From: Aplectana chamaeleonis
Taxonomy: Eukaryota > Nematoda > Chromadorea > Rhabditida > Cosmocercidae
Assembly: GCA_029168955.1 (NCBI GenBank)
Contig: JAPDOI010001563.1
Span: 1-64,000, forward strand
Reading direction: 5' to 3'
DNA length: 64,000 bases
The position numbers were made by a program, and so were the translations under genes. The notes under the pieces were generated by a model. That model was not told where the DNA came from. It made no database searches and saw nothing but the letters and a program-made list of their open reading frames with translations. Positions 1 to 9,381 of the stretch are shown one piece after another (positions within the stretch are counted from its first letter, which is position 1; every line of letters starts with the position of its first letter).

Positions 1-1100
1 ATGCAAGCAAGCGATTTAGCTCGCTCATTAGCCATTTGTTGACTTCATTATTTCATGTCATCGCAATCTTGAGTGTTGATTCGGTGAAGATTTACCGAGC
101 AGTTGAGTGAGGGCGCCTCTGGGGCTTCGGTGGTGCAGTGCGATAATGCACTTCCCCGGAAAGGGAATAGCTGGTTCAATCTCGCCCGGAGCCAAGCGTT
201 TTGCGATCAACTCAGCACCTTGCGTAAACATACCATAACGTGTACTGCGATGTTAAACTGCAGTTACGGCAAGAAACATTCAAAAATCGTGTAAGACAAT
301 CTCGAGAGTCCAATTGTTCATGTCGAGAGGAGGAAAGGGGCATTAGGCGTGTTGATGATCTCAGAACGCTTGTTTGCATTCGTTATTTTGCCATTCCTAG
401 CTCGTTTTTTTCCTGCTGCAGACGTTTGTGGGCAGCAAAGAATCAGCTACAAGTCGCATCAGAACCGGAAATTTTAGACCGAAAAAACCGAATTTTTTAT
501 CTTTTTCGTTTTTTTCGATATTGATTTTTTTCGCCAACAAGGACGAAAAACGAAAAAATCGAAAAACGCACCCCCCTGATCGGGACCTAGGGTGTGCGTT
601 TTTCGTTTTTCGCCCTTTTGGGCGAAAAAAATCAATATCGAAAAAAAACGAAAAAGTTTAAATTTTTTTTCGGTCTGGAATTTGTGGTTCTGATGCGACT
701 TGCAGTGGATCCTCTGCTGCCTGCAGGCGTCTGCAGCAAGTTTGCACTTGTCTTTCATTTGATCTTACAGGGGAGGCTTGTTACCTTCCGGTGGCGATTT
801 GGAAAATCACGTTTCCGTTGCTGTAGGTCTGTGAGAGTATAGAAACGACCCGTGCTTGAAATTGGCCAAATGGCTAAGAAAAACGGCATTTTGAATGCTC
901 TAAAAAAAGTAAGGGTACCTACCCATAAGTGAATTTGCGGGGCATTCAGAAATTTTTTTTCGGATTTGGCTAAAAACTTTCAACTGTTTAGGGCGCTGAA
1001 TCCGAATCTGGGTTCTATTCCGGCCCAGACGTAGTTACTGTAGGTTACGGGGCTTCCTAAACAGGCAGCAGCGACCGTTTATCCATATGTGTTCCATCGC
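1..1100. repeat. Left arm of a diverged inverted duplication
   Basis: The first 66 bases, then about 300-415 and 1040-1100, match the reverse complement of about 5120-5187, 5035-5110 and 4145-4200, in mirrored order. The pairing is imperfect and broken by insertions, notably about 67-299 and the foldback element at 415-736. The arm starts at the window edge, so it probably continues to the left. No coding sequence is recognised in it; short open frames here lack any family motif. Confidence 0.6.
415..736. mobile_element. Foldback MITE, about 320 bp
   Basis: A near-palindrome. The outer ends GCTGCAGACG (415) and CGTCTGCAGC (to 736) pair, followed inward by the pair AAGTCGCATCAGAA (451) and TTCTGATGCGACTT (to 701), and then by A/T-rich arms of AAAAACG and TTTTTCG runs. 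The tip lies near 580-595. Several open frames on both strands come from these low-complexity arms and are not genes. No target-site duplication was established. Confidence 0.65.
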
Positions 1101-1340
1101 GTTTGTTGCCTTTGGACAGGTCATGACGTGTTCAGCAGCGAGTACAGCTTTTTTCTTTGCTCAAACCATGAAGCGCTCTGCAGAGTAGCACTGCGGCGAG
1201 TACCGCTGCGGCAGAGAAATCATGGAGAATGGGGGCATCGTGTCGTGCGACAGCGACTCGGATACCTCGCAGTGTTTTTTGCCGCTGCGACAGCAGCGTC
1301 TCCCTGAGCGACGCCGTCAGCGAGCGGCGGCAAAGAATGG

Positions 1341-1361
1341 TTGTTGTTGTTGTTGTTGTTG
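1341..1361 (+). repeat. (GTT)7 microsatellite
   Basis: A pure GTT run inside an otherwise unremarkable 1.1-1.57 kb stretch. It is followed by poly-T tracts at 1480-1560. No gene is recognised around it. Confidence 0.8.
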
Positions 1362-1574
1362 CCCATCATCCACCATACACACTGATCCTGGATCCAATTT
1401 CCGGCATATTGACGACGTAATCGAAGCAACATCGCTGGGATCCTCTTCTTTGGAGGATCCCTGAGTGGGGCGTTTTTCCACCCTCTTTTTTTTATTTTTG
1501 TTTTATTTAATCTTTTTTTTTTTGAGTTTTTATTTTTTTTTTTATTCGTTTTTCTTTTTTGCATTTCAAATTCA

Positions 1575-2345
1575 TTATTGCATAATTAAAGTGACAGGAA
1601 ATGGGCTACTTCCACTGGTTTGAGCCAGAGATCTTCTATTGTGAGGTGCGTTGGCTTTCCAGAGCAAGAGAACGTGAGGTACTGTGTGTTCCTCAAGCCC
1701 GCAGTCTGGGCAAAGTGGATTATCAGCTGCTCCTATTTTATGTAGATACCATTGCGGCTTCGAATAGAAACCACTCCGGAGCTGAGATAGCGCTGCCCGA
1801 CTTGGTCTTGACAAAGTCTCCTCCTCCTTAGCAATCCTCGGCGGCGGTCCACTTAGCAAGGGGGAGTCCATAGTAACCAGGAACTCCTTAACAAACTCTT
1901 TGTGCACTTCTTTGCGAATGCTTTCCGCGTTTCCTGGCCTGACCAATATTGGCTTGATCGTTCTGACATGCTTTCTGATCTGTCTAGGCGGTTCCGGCTT
2001 CTTCATCATGTCGTGCGATGGGTGTTCAGGGTCCATTGTCGCAACCGTACGATATTGACGAGTCAGCATCTCATTGTGAGCTTGGACTGGCATGATTCCC
2101 GTCTCGTTACTCAGGTGGGTGGTGCTCGCCATCGCCAGGCTTCCCGTCGCGGTTCTCAAGGCTGCATTTTGACAAGCTTGTAACCGATCCCAGTGAGTCG
2201 ACGCAATGAGCGGGCTCCAGGCTGGAGCAGCGTAGGACATCACGGATTGTCCGGTGGCGCGGTAGGTCAGTGTGAGCAGCTCTTTGCAAAGAATGGTCTC
2301 AACCATTTTCAACAAAACTCTGAATCTCATCGGTCAACGCTAGCA
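1575..2345 (-). pseudogene. LINE C-terminal fragment, diverged Jockey-like family
   Basis: The minus-strand frame of about 250 codons resembles the end of a non-LTR retrotransposon ORF. It has an SYAAPAWSP block (the post-RT 'thumb' signature seen as EYAAPVWQ in other LINEs of this window), NAALRTATG, then a SQLRSG block and a C-terminal knuckle CPDCGLEEHTVPHVL. The catalytic RT core and everything 5' of it are missing, so this is a 5'-truncated copy. It is clearly more diverged than the LINEs at 40-58 kb and may be a separate family. It sits in the centre of the inverted duplication. Confidence 0.75.
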
Positions 2346-2970
2346 GTGCGATGGTTATTTCGATCTACGGTGAGAAAGCAGAGGCGAAACGTAAATTTTA
2401 GGGGTTGTCGAAGGTCCTCTAGCGATTAAATCCTTTTCCACAGTCTTTTATCGATTTCTGCGAAAAATCAATAAAATCGATAATTCCAGAAAGTCGATAG
2501 AAATCCACGGCAGTGATTTCTACTGATAGAGGATTCTCAAACACTCATAACTGTGAAGTTTGACTACTGGTTTTCTTCGATAAAGTGAAATACCATCACA
2601 CTGACAGTGTTGACCGATGAGATTCTGAGGTTTGTCCATTTTCATCGGCGGCGTGGAATGCTGTAGTCGATCGAGACTTCTCCATAAATTCGATCTTGTG
2701 TTGACCTTTTGCGGTTTTATTCTAAATTTGGTTTTTCGGTTTTTAGTTTTACAAGCTTTTAGTTCCAACGTGTGGCAGTTGTGATTTATGCGACTACCGC
2801 AAGCCGTCTGCTAATTTCGGTACCTCGAAATCTATATTTCAAGGCATAATCACTTTACTGAACGCAAATTCCAAGTTCACTCTACAGCTCTCTGAGCGTA
2901 ATATTTTGAGAAAGTGTTTCCAGGCATTTCCTGAACTCTTGAAGCATATGAAAGCAGCAAAAGCTACTTA

Positions 2971-3858
2971 GAGGCTAATCATACTTCCAACCTCCCGCTC
3001 TGCCAGAGCGACCTGCGCGGTCGAAGAGGTGAATATTAATGAAATTTCGACCTCCCGCACCTCCCGCTTCGCCAGTGAAGTATTAATGCTCCAGCGACAT
3101 CGCTATGGCAGAGCGGGAGGGGCGGAAAATCGGTCGTATGTTTTTAGAAATGAAGCGATACGGGTGGTCTGTGATAACGTGGTTTGATAATATATGTCGT
3201 TTTCCGCGGTCGTTTTTATCGAATTGGCCATATCGGTTCATCTACTTGGACCTCACCACTTAGAATTGAAGTGGAGAACGGATACCCTACGGATACCGAG
3301 ATCTAAGTGATTCTACAGATTTTCTAAATAGACAATGACTGATAACGCTATCGGAAAACCCATATCAGAGGCAACTTTCATTTTTAGGATTGAGTCTTGA
3401 ATGCCCCTTCCAACTAGATTCGAGCCAAGATTCATAATTGCACGAAAGCCTTGTCGGTTTCTTGCGTACCTTCCGCGTGTAGGCGTGCATTTCGACCCTT
3501 GTATTGCACATTCAATCCTAATTGCAACTTTTCCGAACATCGCGCGCTCCCATTTTGTTTTCGTATACTTTCTACGACGTTCGATGCACTCCGACTGAGG
3601 TCCCGCGCACTTTCTATGGTGTATTGCGCGTTTTCACTGAGGCTCCGCTACACTTATGTGACGTAAATTAGTGCAACAAGTAATGCAACCAACAAATACC
3701 TCGGCGGTGGAGAGGGTAGTATGAATGGTCAAACGACACCGCTGTGGCGGGACGGGAGGCGCGGGAGAGGCGGGAGGCATTAAATTTCATTCATACTCAC
3801 CTCTTCGTCCGCGATGGCCGCTCTGGCAGAGCAGTAGCTTGGAAGTATGAATAGCCCC
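2971..3858. mobile_element. PIF/Harbinger-like non-autonomous DNA transposon with TTA duplication
   Basis: Terminal inverted repeats of roughly 100-150 bp pair GAGGCTAATCATACTTCC (2971) with the complement of GGAAGTATGAATAGCCCC (ending 3858). Inner parts include GAAGAGGTGAATATTAATG against its diverged partner. TTA flanks both ends (2968-2970 and 3859-3861), the 3-bp duplication expected of PIF/Harbinger elements. The ends are GC-rich with CTCCCGC strings, and the middle (3150-3680) has no recognisable transposase. The superfamily call rests on duplication and ends only. Confidence 0.6.
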
Positions 3859-4129
3859 TTAGAGCGGAATGTGATGTTGAATGAATGAGGGCGAACGTAT
3901 TGGTATAAAAGCGACGCTAGCGACATCGGCGCTACAATTTCGTCAAGCCTTCACGCGCAACGCGGCGTCAGGTTTAGAGCACGCCCCAGGCCTCTCGCTA
4001 GGCGGCGTGCTGCCGGTCGTCGCAACTCTGCACAGCCGTTAAGTGAAGACTGTCGGGCAACTGAACTGCAGTTAGCCCAACGCGTGCTGAATACGCACAA
4101 AGTTGGGACGTGGAAACATGATGAAACTG

Positions 4130-5187
4130 GTAGAACACATCCGAACACGTATGGATAAACGGTCGCTGCTGCCTGTTTAGGTTTCCTGATAGGTTACGGT
4201 AGGCATAATGCCTTTTAACAGGCGATACCTGTCTTGAAATTTCGAAAATCGAAAAATGGACCTCAAATTCGTGTTCAGCGTCCCAAATAACACCCACAGT
4301 GAAATGTTGAGTCAAATCTGAGACTCTGACCGAGCTACCGTATACCCACCGCAACCCAAGGAAAATCGATAAACTGATCGCAGATTCATGTTAGGCAGCC
4401 CAGATAACCCCTATGTAGACGTTTTGAGGCGATTTGATCATAGTATTCTCAAAATCATCAAGAGTCGCGTTTGGCCTGCAGAATTTCCCCCATTTTGAAG
4501 CTTCGGACCAAATCGGACGTTTTTTTTAAATGTTGACCAATGGGCCTCAGATTCGTAATCAGCACCCAAAACAACCTCCTGAAACAAGTTTTAAGCTCAA
4601 TCCGAGACAATTTTTTCGAACGCTCTAAAAATTGTCATTCCCTTGCCAGAATCATTTGCAAAAGCAAACATGTGATCTGCCCCTTGCACAACGGTTCCTT
4701 CTACTACATCACTTTCGATAAAAATTAGACTGATTGCGTCAAAATTTGTTGGATTTCCTGTTTATCAGCAGACTTGAACGACTACGGCGCATCTTTTGAG
4801 CATGACCATAACTTTCAGGAATAATCCTCCGAAGAACCAAAAATATGAAATTCGACAGGCGGAAAGATCACCAATCTAAATAATAACGCTAATCGATTCC
4901 GCATAGCTGATAACCTGCATCGGTACTTTAAAGGCAGCGTTCACGATAATCATTCTCAATGACTGTTAGTCGTGAAATGATAGGCGAGAAGAGTTCTATG
5001 CTCCCAGTGTCGAAAAAGCGGTTCAAAAAGAGCTAGGAATGGCAAAATAACGGATGCAAACAGGCGTTCTGAGGTCACCGAAACGCCTCATGTCCCCTTT
5101 CTGCCCCCTAGACCCTCGAGGTTGTGATAACATAAAGTAATCAAGTCAAGGAAGCACTCATAAGCGAGCTCAACCGCTTGATTCCAT
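4130..5187. repeat. Right arm of the inverted duplication
   Basis: This is the mirror of 1-1100. The landmarks are GGATAAACGGTCGCTGCTGC (4153), the GAGCTAGGAATGGCAAAATA block (5029) and the TAAGCGAGCTCAACCGCTTG block (5161). Between 4210 and 4960 it contains repetitive intergenic sequence, including an isolated TTAAAGGCAGCGTTCACGAT end at about 4929 like the TTAA elements described below. No gene is seen. Confidence 0.55.
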
Positions 5188-5643
5188 TTATAAGTAACAT
5201 CCTTCATAGCGGTCAATTCCTCCACGCTCAGAAGCCAACGTAAGCAAAAGTGGCCCTATTTTAGCACAAAAACGCGGTTTTCACGTTCTCTTCAAGTATA
5301 GCCTTGCAGGGCACCAGACCTTCCGTAAACGGTTGAGACATCAAAAGTGAAATCTATTGTGAACACTGCTTCAGGGTCAGGAATTTCGTTTTTGTTTAAG
5401 GAGAATTGCTCTTTGGAGGCCCATAGATTTTAAGCGGGAGCCAAACTAAATTTTTCTGCTCCATCTATCGATTCATACCAATAAAAACTGCGAATGAAAA
5501 CATTCTTGGGCGAGCGGCATCATGTATAGATCCATCCAGCGAAAGTGGTTGAACCTAACCCCTGTCTAGATACCACGACTCAATGCGTGTGGATGCGTCG
5601 CGGCCACTAACGTCCAATAGCGCCGAGAGACTGAGCTACTGGT
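5188..5643. other. Intergenic, nothing recognised
   Basis: No frame longer than about 60 codons with plausible composition, no inverted repeats and no family motif were seen here. Confidence 0.5.
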
Positions 5644-5655
5644 CAGTGCTGACCT

Positions 5656-5793
5656 TCTTCTTCTTCTTTGCAGCCGCAGAAGGGTTTTTGTCATAGGTTC
5701 AAGAAACGGGCGACCGAAGTTGGATTCAACCACAAATCTATTGTCGTCAGTGAGGTGGGCCTCTTCGGACAGTCGAACAGATGAGCTGATGAG
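5656..5793 (-). mobile_element. 5'-truncated LINE 3'-end stub with 12-bp target duplication
   Basis: This matches the last ~130 bp of the Jockey-like LINE family (compare 40290-40430 and the complement of 57760-57880). It has the (GAA)n tail (as TTCTTCTTC), the stop region and the DLWTNP...AQFLNL coding end. It is flanked by CAGTGCTGACCT at 5644-5655 and 5794-5805. The short length, intact 3' end and target duplication mark target-primed reverse transcription with severe 5' truncation. The 83-codon frame over it is a shadow. Confidence 0.8.
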
Positions 5794-5829
5794 CAGTGCT
5801 GACCTCAACGCGATCACTCACACTGAAAT

Positions 5830-6268
5830 TCAGCATGACAGCGCAAGAAATTTGTCCTATACATAGAGAACTATTGATGTTCGTCTCTGTGCAACGTTTG
5901 TTCCGTTTTGATCTGTGACTTGCCCACGATTTTCAACTTCTACAAATTCGGTTTTTTTTCATAAAGTTAAGGACGACATTCGAGCCCAGAGTTTTGAACA
6001 AACCCTCGAAAAAACGTGGACATGATTGGTCAGAGAACTACCGCAGTTTTAAACAAAAAGTTTATAATAAGAATTTAAGAGAATGTTCAGCGCTGCAATT
6101 TTGTCAGGATTCAACACTGCAACAAGGGTAAAATTGCTCACATTAATACATTGATCGCGTATGCTTTTGTTTCACTAAGAAAACATGAGTCTGCCGTTAT
6201 TCGAAGCTTTTCGATTACGTTGCCTTGTTTTTTCCAATCAAAGACATGTAATTACGAAAATATGACGT
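5830..6268. other. Intergenic, nothing recognised
   Basis: A/T-rich sequence without a convincing frame or repeat structure. The small open frame at 6151-6351 shows no family motif. Confidence 0.4.
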
Positions 6269-6355
6269 ATCAAAAGACAATTTTGTTTTCGGAATTTTTC
6301 GAATTTAAAACCGAAAATTTTTCGGTTTCAAAGTTTTTCGCACATGCCTGATCGG

Positions 6356-6735
6356 GACCCAAGTGGGAGTGCATAGGGCGTCGGAAAAAGTAGTCGGGAC
6401 CCAAGTGGGAGTGCACAGAGCGCCGTAAAAAGTGGTGGGGACCAAAGCGGGAGTCCACAGAGCGCCGGGAAATGTGGACGGGGCCAACTGGGTGTGCACA
6501 GAGCGCCACAGCAAGTGCCCGGAATCCAACTATCGTCGATCACTGGTGGAGAGATCGCCGCGTCGAACACACGGGGCACGCACGCAAGTGAGGAGGTAAT
6601 GATAGGATCATTACCTTCTCGCTTCCGTGCGTGCCACGTGTGTTCGACGCGGCGATCTCTCGACCAGTGTTCGATCATAGGAGTTTACAGCGCGCGGGGA
6701 AAGGTGGTCGGGAATCAAGTGGGAGTGTTCTAAAG
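6356..6735 (+). repeat. Short 42-bp satellite array (about five units) interrupted by a MITE
   Basis: Units of the form GGGACCCAAGTGGGAGTGCA followed by CAGAGCGCCG and a TAAAAAGTGG-like end repeat about every 42 bp at 6356-6530. They resume at 6680-6735 after the palindromic MITE. The same unit, in reverse complement, makes up the large array at 32745-35205. The sequence just beyond it (GAGCAGGTGCAATCGGCAGA, 6738) also matches the flank of that array, so these are copies of one larger element. Confidence 0.8.
6534..6676. mobile_element. Palindromic MITE, copy 1 (about 143 bp)
   Basis: An almost complete palindrome. TCGATCACTGGTGGAGAGAT at the left pairs with the complement of ATCTCTCGACCAGTGTTCGA at the right, and the tip is at AATGATAGGATCATT. 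Two more copies lie at 29349-29490 and 44513-44652. Open frames through it (CDAAIS, DAAISRPV) recur at all three sites because of the repeat, not because of coding. Confidence 0.8.
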
Positions 6736-6764
6736 TGCCGAGCAGGTGCAATCGGCAGAAAGGC

Positions 6765-7406
6765 CATGAACGGCGTGTTTTCTTCTTCTTATCTCTGAAG
6801 GAAACCTTCGCTAAAATGAAATTAAATTATCTAACTGTTTTGCTTTGCTACGGGAGGTTTATGATTCGGCATAATAATATTTGTGAGAAACTCGTTAAAA
6901 GAACTGAAATACTCGATGCATTTGATTTGTCATGATATTTAACACGGAAGAAACACTAAAAGCTCGATGAAATGATGTGCCATTGATTAGGATGTGTTCT
7001 TTGTTACCAAAAATCGAAAAGTGAGTGTGGTTTTGAAAGGCCAAATCATGCGCGTTTAGCTGAGCCTAGAAATACGTATAATCGCCAAGAAATGAAAATT
7101 AGGGTGGGAGTCACAAAATAGTATTTCAAGGCGCTCAGACTTGCAAACTTTGACTGCGAGCGATCATTTGTTCTCAGAGAGCGCGTGATTAGCAATTTCA
7201 AAACCACACTCACTTTTCGATTTTTGGTAACAAAGAACACATCCAAATCAATGGCACATCATTTCATCTAGCTTTTAGTGTTTCTTCTGAGTTAAATCCC
7301 ATGACAAATCAAAAGCAACGAGTATTTCACTTCTTTTAACGAGTTTCTCACAAATATTATTATGCCAAATCATAAACCTCCCGTAGCGAAGCAAAACAAT
7401 TAGATA
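6765..7406. mobile_element. Foldback element, copy 1
   Basis: The left arm of about 230 bp (6826-7058) and right arm (7186-7406) are inverted copies with few differences, around a loop at 7059-7185. Shared blocks include TGTTTTGCTTTGCTACGGGAG and GTGAGTGTGGTTTTGAAAGG. The loop is the unoccupied version of a site that holds a MITE and a Helitron-like element in the second copy (29053-32470). No transposase is seen. Confidence 0.8.
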
Positions 7407-7974
7407 ATAAGGTTTCTAGAAAGTTCCAGGACATAGTCTTTCCTTTAGGAATCGTTATCCCTGTTTCAGTTTCAGTTTTCTATAAAATGTTAGTTATATT
7501 AAAATACTGTTTCGTAACATTCCTGGACCATGCTTCACACGTTTGGTAAAAAGTTTGAAATAATCTTCACTGTACTGGGAATGCCGCTAGGTTTTATTTA
7601 GGTACAGTGCGTTGCAAAATTATACGACATACCCCAATTCCCGTGGTTCCAAACTTCGCGTCAAATAAGGAGACAAACGGTAAACGCCAATCGATGCAGC
7701 ACCCTCGAAAACCCCTGGGTACGATTTTTCATGAAATTAGGGCAGCTAGTAGGAAACTGGCAATGGGATTTGTCGAAAATGGCCGTTGCAAAATTATACG
7801 ACATAGCTGATGTTCTCGCAGAAACTTCTATCACCATCTGCATCAGTTCGTTCATGGTAAGAACCATTAGAAACATCAAGTTATTAGTCTTCAGAAATGT
7901 CTAGGCGCTGAACCACTTTAAAAACTCTGTTTGGTATGTTTCAACACAGCTTTTTGTGAACGCCCCTTTCAATC

Positions 7975-8170
7975 TGCGCCCACTCGGTTAGAACGGCCAG
8001 TTCAAGCGGAGCCACACGCTCGTATTGTCTGTTCTGGATGTAGATTCAACGCCCAAGAATACCTCACACGTTTTCCACAGGGTTGAGGTCCTGCAAACCG
8101 GCCGGCCATTCTAGCAAATTGGAAGGATCGGCCTGAAACCAAACCTGCGTTGTCCTACTGACAAGAAGTG
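7975..8170 (-). pseudogene. Tc1-like transposase C-terminal remnant, left arm
   Basis: This is the mirror of the right-arm remnant. The minus strand reads the LNPVENV region near 8075-8100 and the downstream AQIERG segment near 7985. It lacks the start, helix-turn-helix and first two catalytic residues. It is part of the foldback element at 7605-9218. Confidence 0.7.
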
Positions 8171-8669
8171 AAGGCGGAAACGGACTAGAAAGAACTGGAA
8201 ATTATTTCTCGGTACATTCTGGTAATCTGTGGAGTTCATAGGTCATGTCGCTATCAGCTTGTCCAGCTTGAAAGCCTACCTGGATCCGGGTCAATGCATT
8301 ATTCTTTTTCCTCCGAAATTCCTACTCAAGGATAAGTTCGGGTCCTTGTGTGGATCCTTCGAAATTCTTTTTTTATTGGTCGAAAACAGGTGCAATCCGA
8401 ACGAGCTCGATCAATTCTATTACATTTATTTATTTCTGACTAAGCATTCCAAGCATTGGAAAGATCTACAAAAGGACGCGAACTTATCCTTGAGTAGGAA
8501 TTTCAGAGGAAAAAGAATAATGCATTGACCCGGATCCAGGTGGGGTTTCAAGCCGGACAGGCTGATAGCGACATGACCTATGAACTCCACAGATTACCAG
8601 AATGTGCCGGAAAATCATTTCCAGTTCTTTCTAGTCCGTTTACGCCTTCACTTCTTCTCAGTAGGACAA

Positions 8670-8935
8670 CGCAGGCTTGGTTTCAGGCCGATCATGTCAA
8701 TTTGATAGAATGGCCGGCCGGTTTGCAGGACCTCAACCCTGTGGAAAACGTGTGAGGTATTCTTGGGCGTTTAATCTACATCCAGGGCAGACAATACGAG
8801 CGTGTGGCTCCGCTTAAACTAGCCTCTATAAGCGATTGGGCGCAGATTGAAAGGGGCGTTCACAAAAAGCTGGGTGGAAACATGCGAAACAGAGTTTTCG
8901 AAGTGGTTGAGCGCCAAGACATTACTGAAGACTAA
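8670..8935 (+). pseudogene. Tc1-like transposase C-terminal remnant, right arm
   Basis: The frame reads TQAWFQADHVNLIEWPAG, then DLNPVENV, an in-frame TGA at the conserved Trp, then GILGRLIYIQGRQYERVAP and WAQIERGVHKKLGGNMRNRV to a stop after ITED. This is the usual ending of Tc1-family transposases. The stop and the missing N-terminal two thirds make it a pseudogene. Confidence 0.8.
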
Positions 8936-9381
8936 TAACTTGATGTTTCTAATGGTTCTTACCATGAACGAACTGATGCAGATGGTGTAGGATAGAAATT
9001 TCTGAGAGAATATCAGCTATGTCGTATAATTTTGCAACGGCCATTTTTGACAATTTCCGTTGCCAGTTTCCTGCTAGTGGCTCTAATTTCATGAAGATTC
9101 GTACCCAAGGGTTTTCGAGGGTGCTGCATCGATTGGCGTTTACCGTTTGTCTCCTTATTTGACGCGAAGTTTGGAACCGCGGAAATTGGGGTATGTCGTA
9201 TAATTTTGCAACGCACTGTAGTACAATACAATCTGAGGATTCTTCAGGAATTGTTATATTATGTTGAGAAGGAGTGACATACCTGCGGATTCAAGTCTGC
9301 AGCAGCGAATTGAACTGTGTTTTAGAAGTAACCAAGCGAGTTTTTGTATTATAATTTGGATGTTCATTACCTAAATTTTAG

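Larger units (their letters stand above)
7605..9218. mobile_element. Tc1-like transposon, inverted dimer (giant foldback)
   Basis: A 1614-bp element flanked by TA on both sides (7603-7604 and 9219-9220). It begins CAGTGCGTTGCAAAATTATA and ends with the complement. The terminal repeats are not ordinary TIRs: the two halves pair along nearly their whole length, with arms of about 750 bp around a spacer near 8360-8460. Each arm carries the C-terminal end of a Tc1-type transposase. It is clearest on the plus strand at about 8670-8935, with EWPAGLQDLNPVENV (the DDE-domain region before the last catalytic residue), then a TGA where Trp is expected, then GILGRLIY. The mirror copy is on the minus strand at about 7980-8170. 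The N-terminal DNA-binding domain and most of the catalytic core are absent, so it cannot mobilise itself. Confidence 0.85.
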
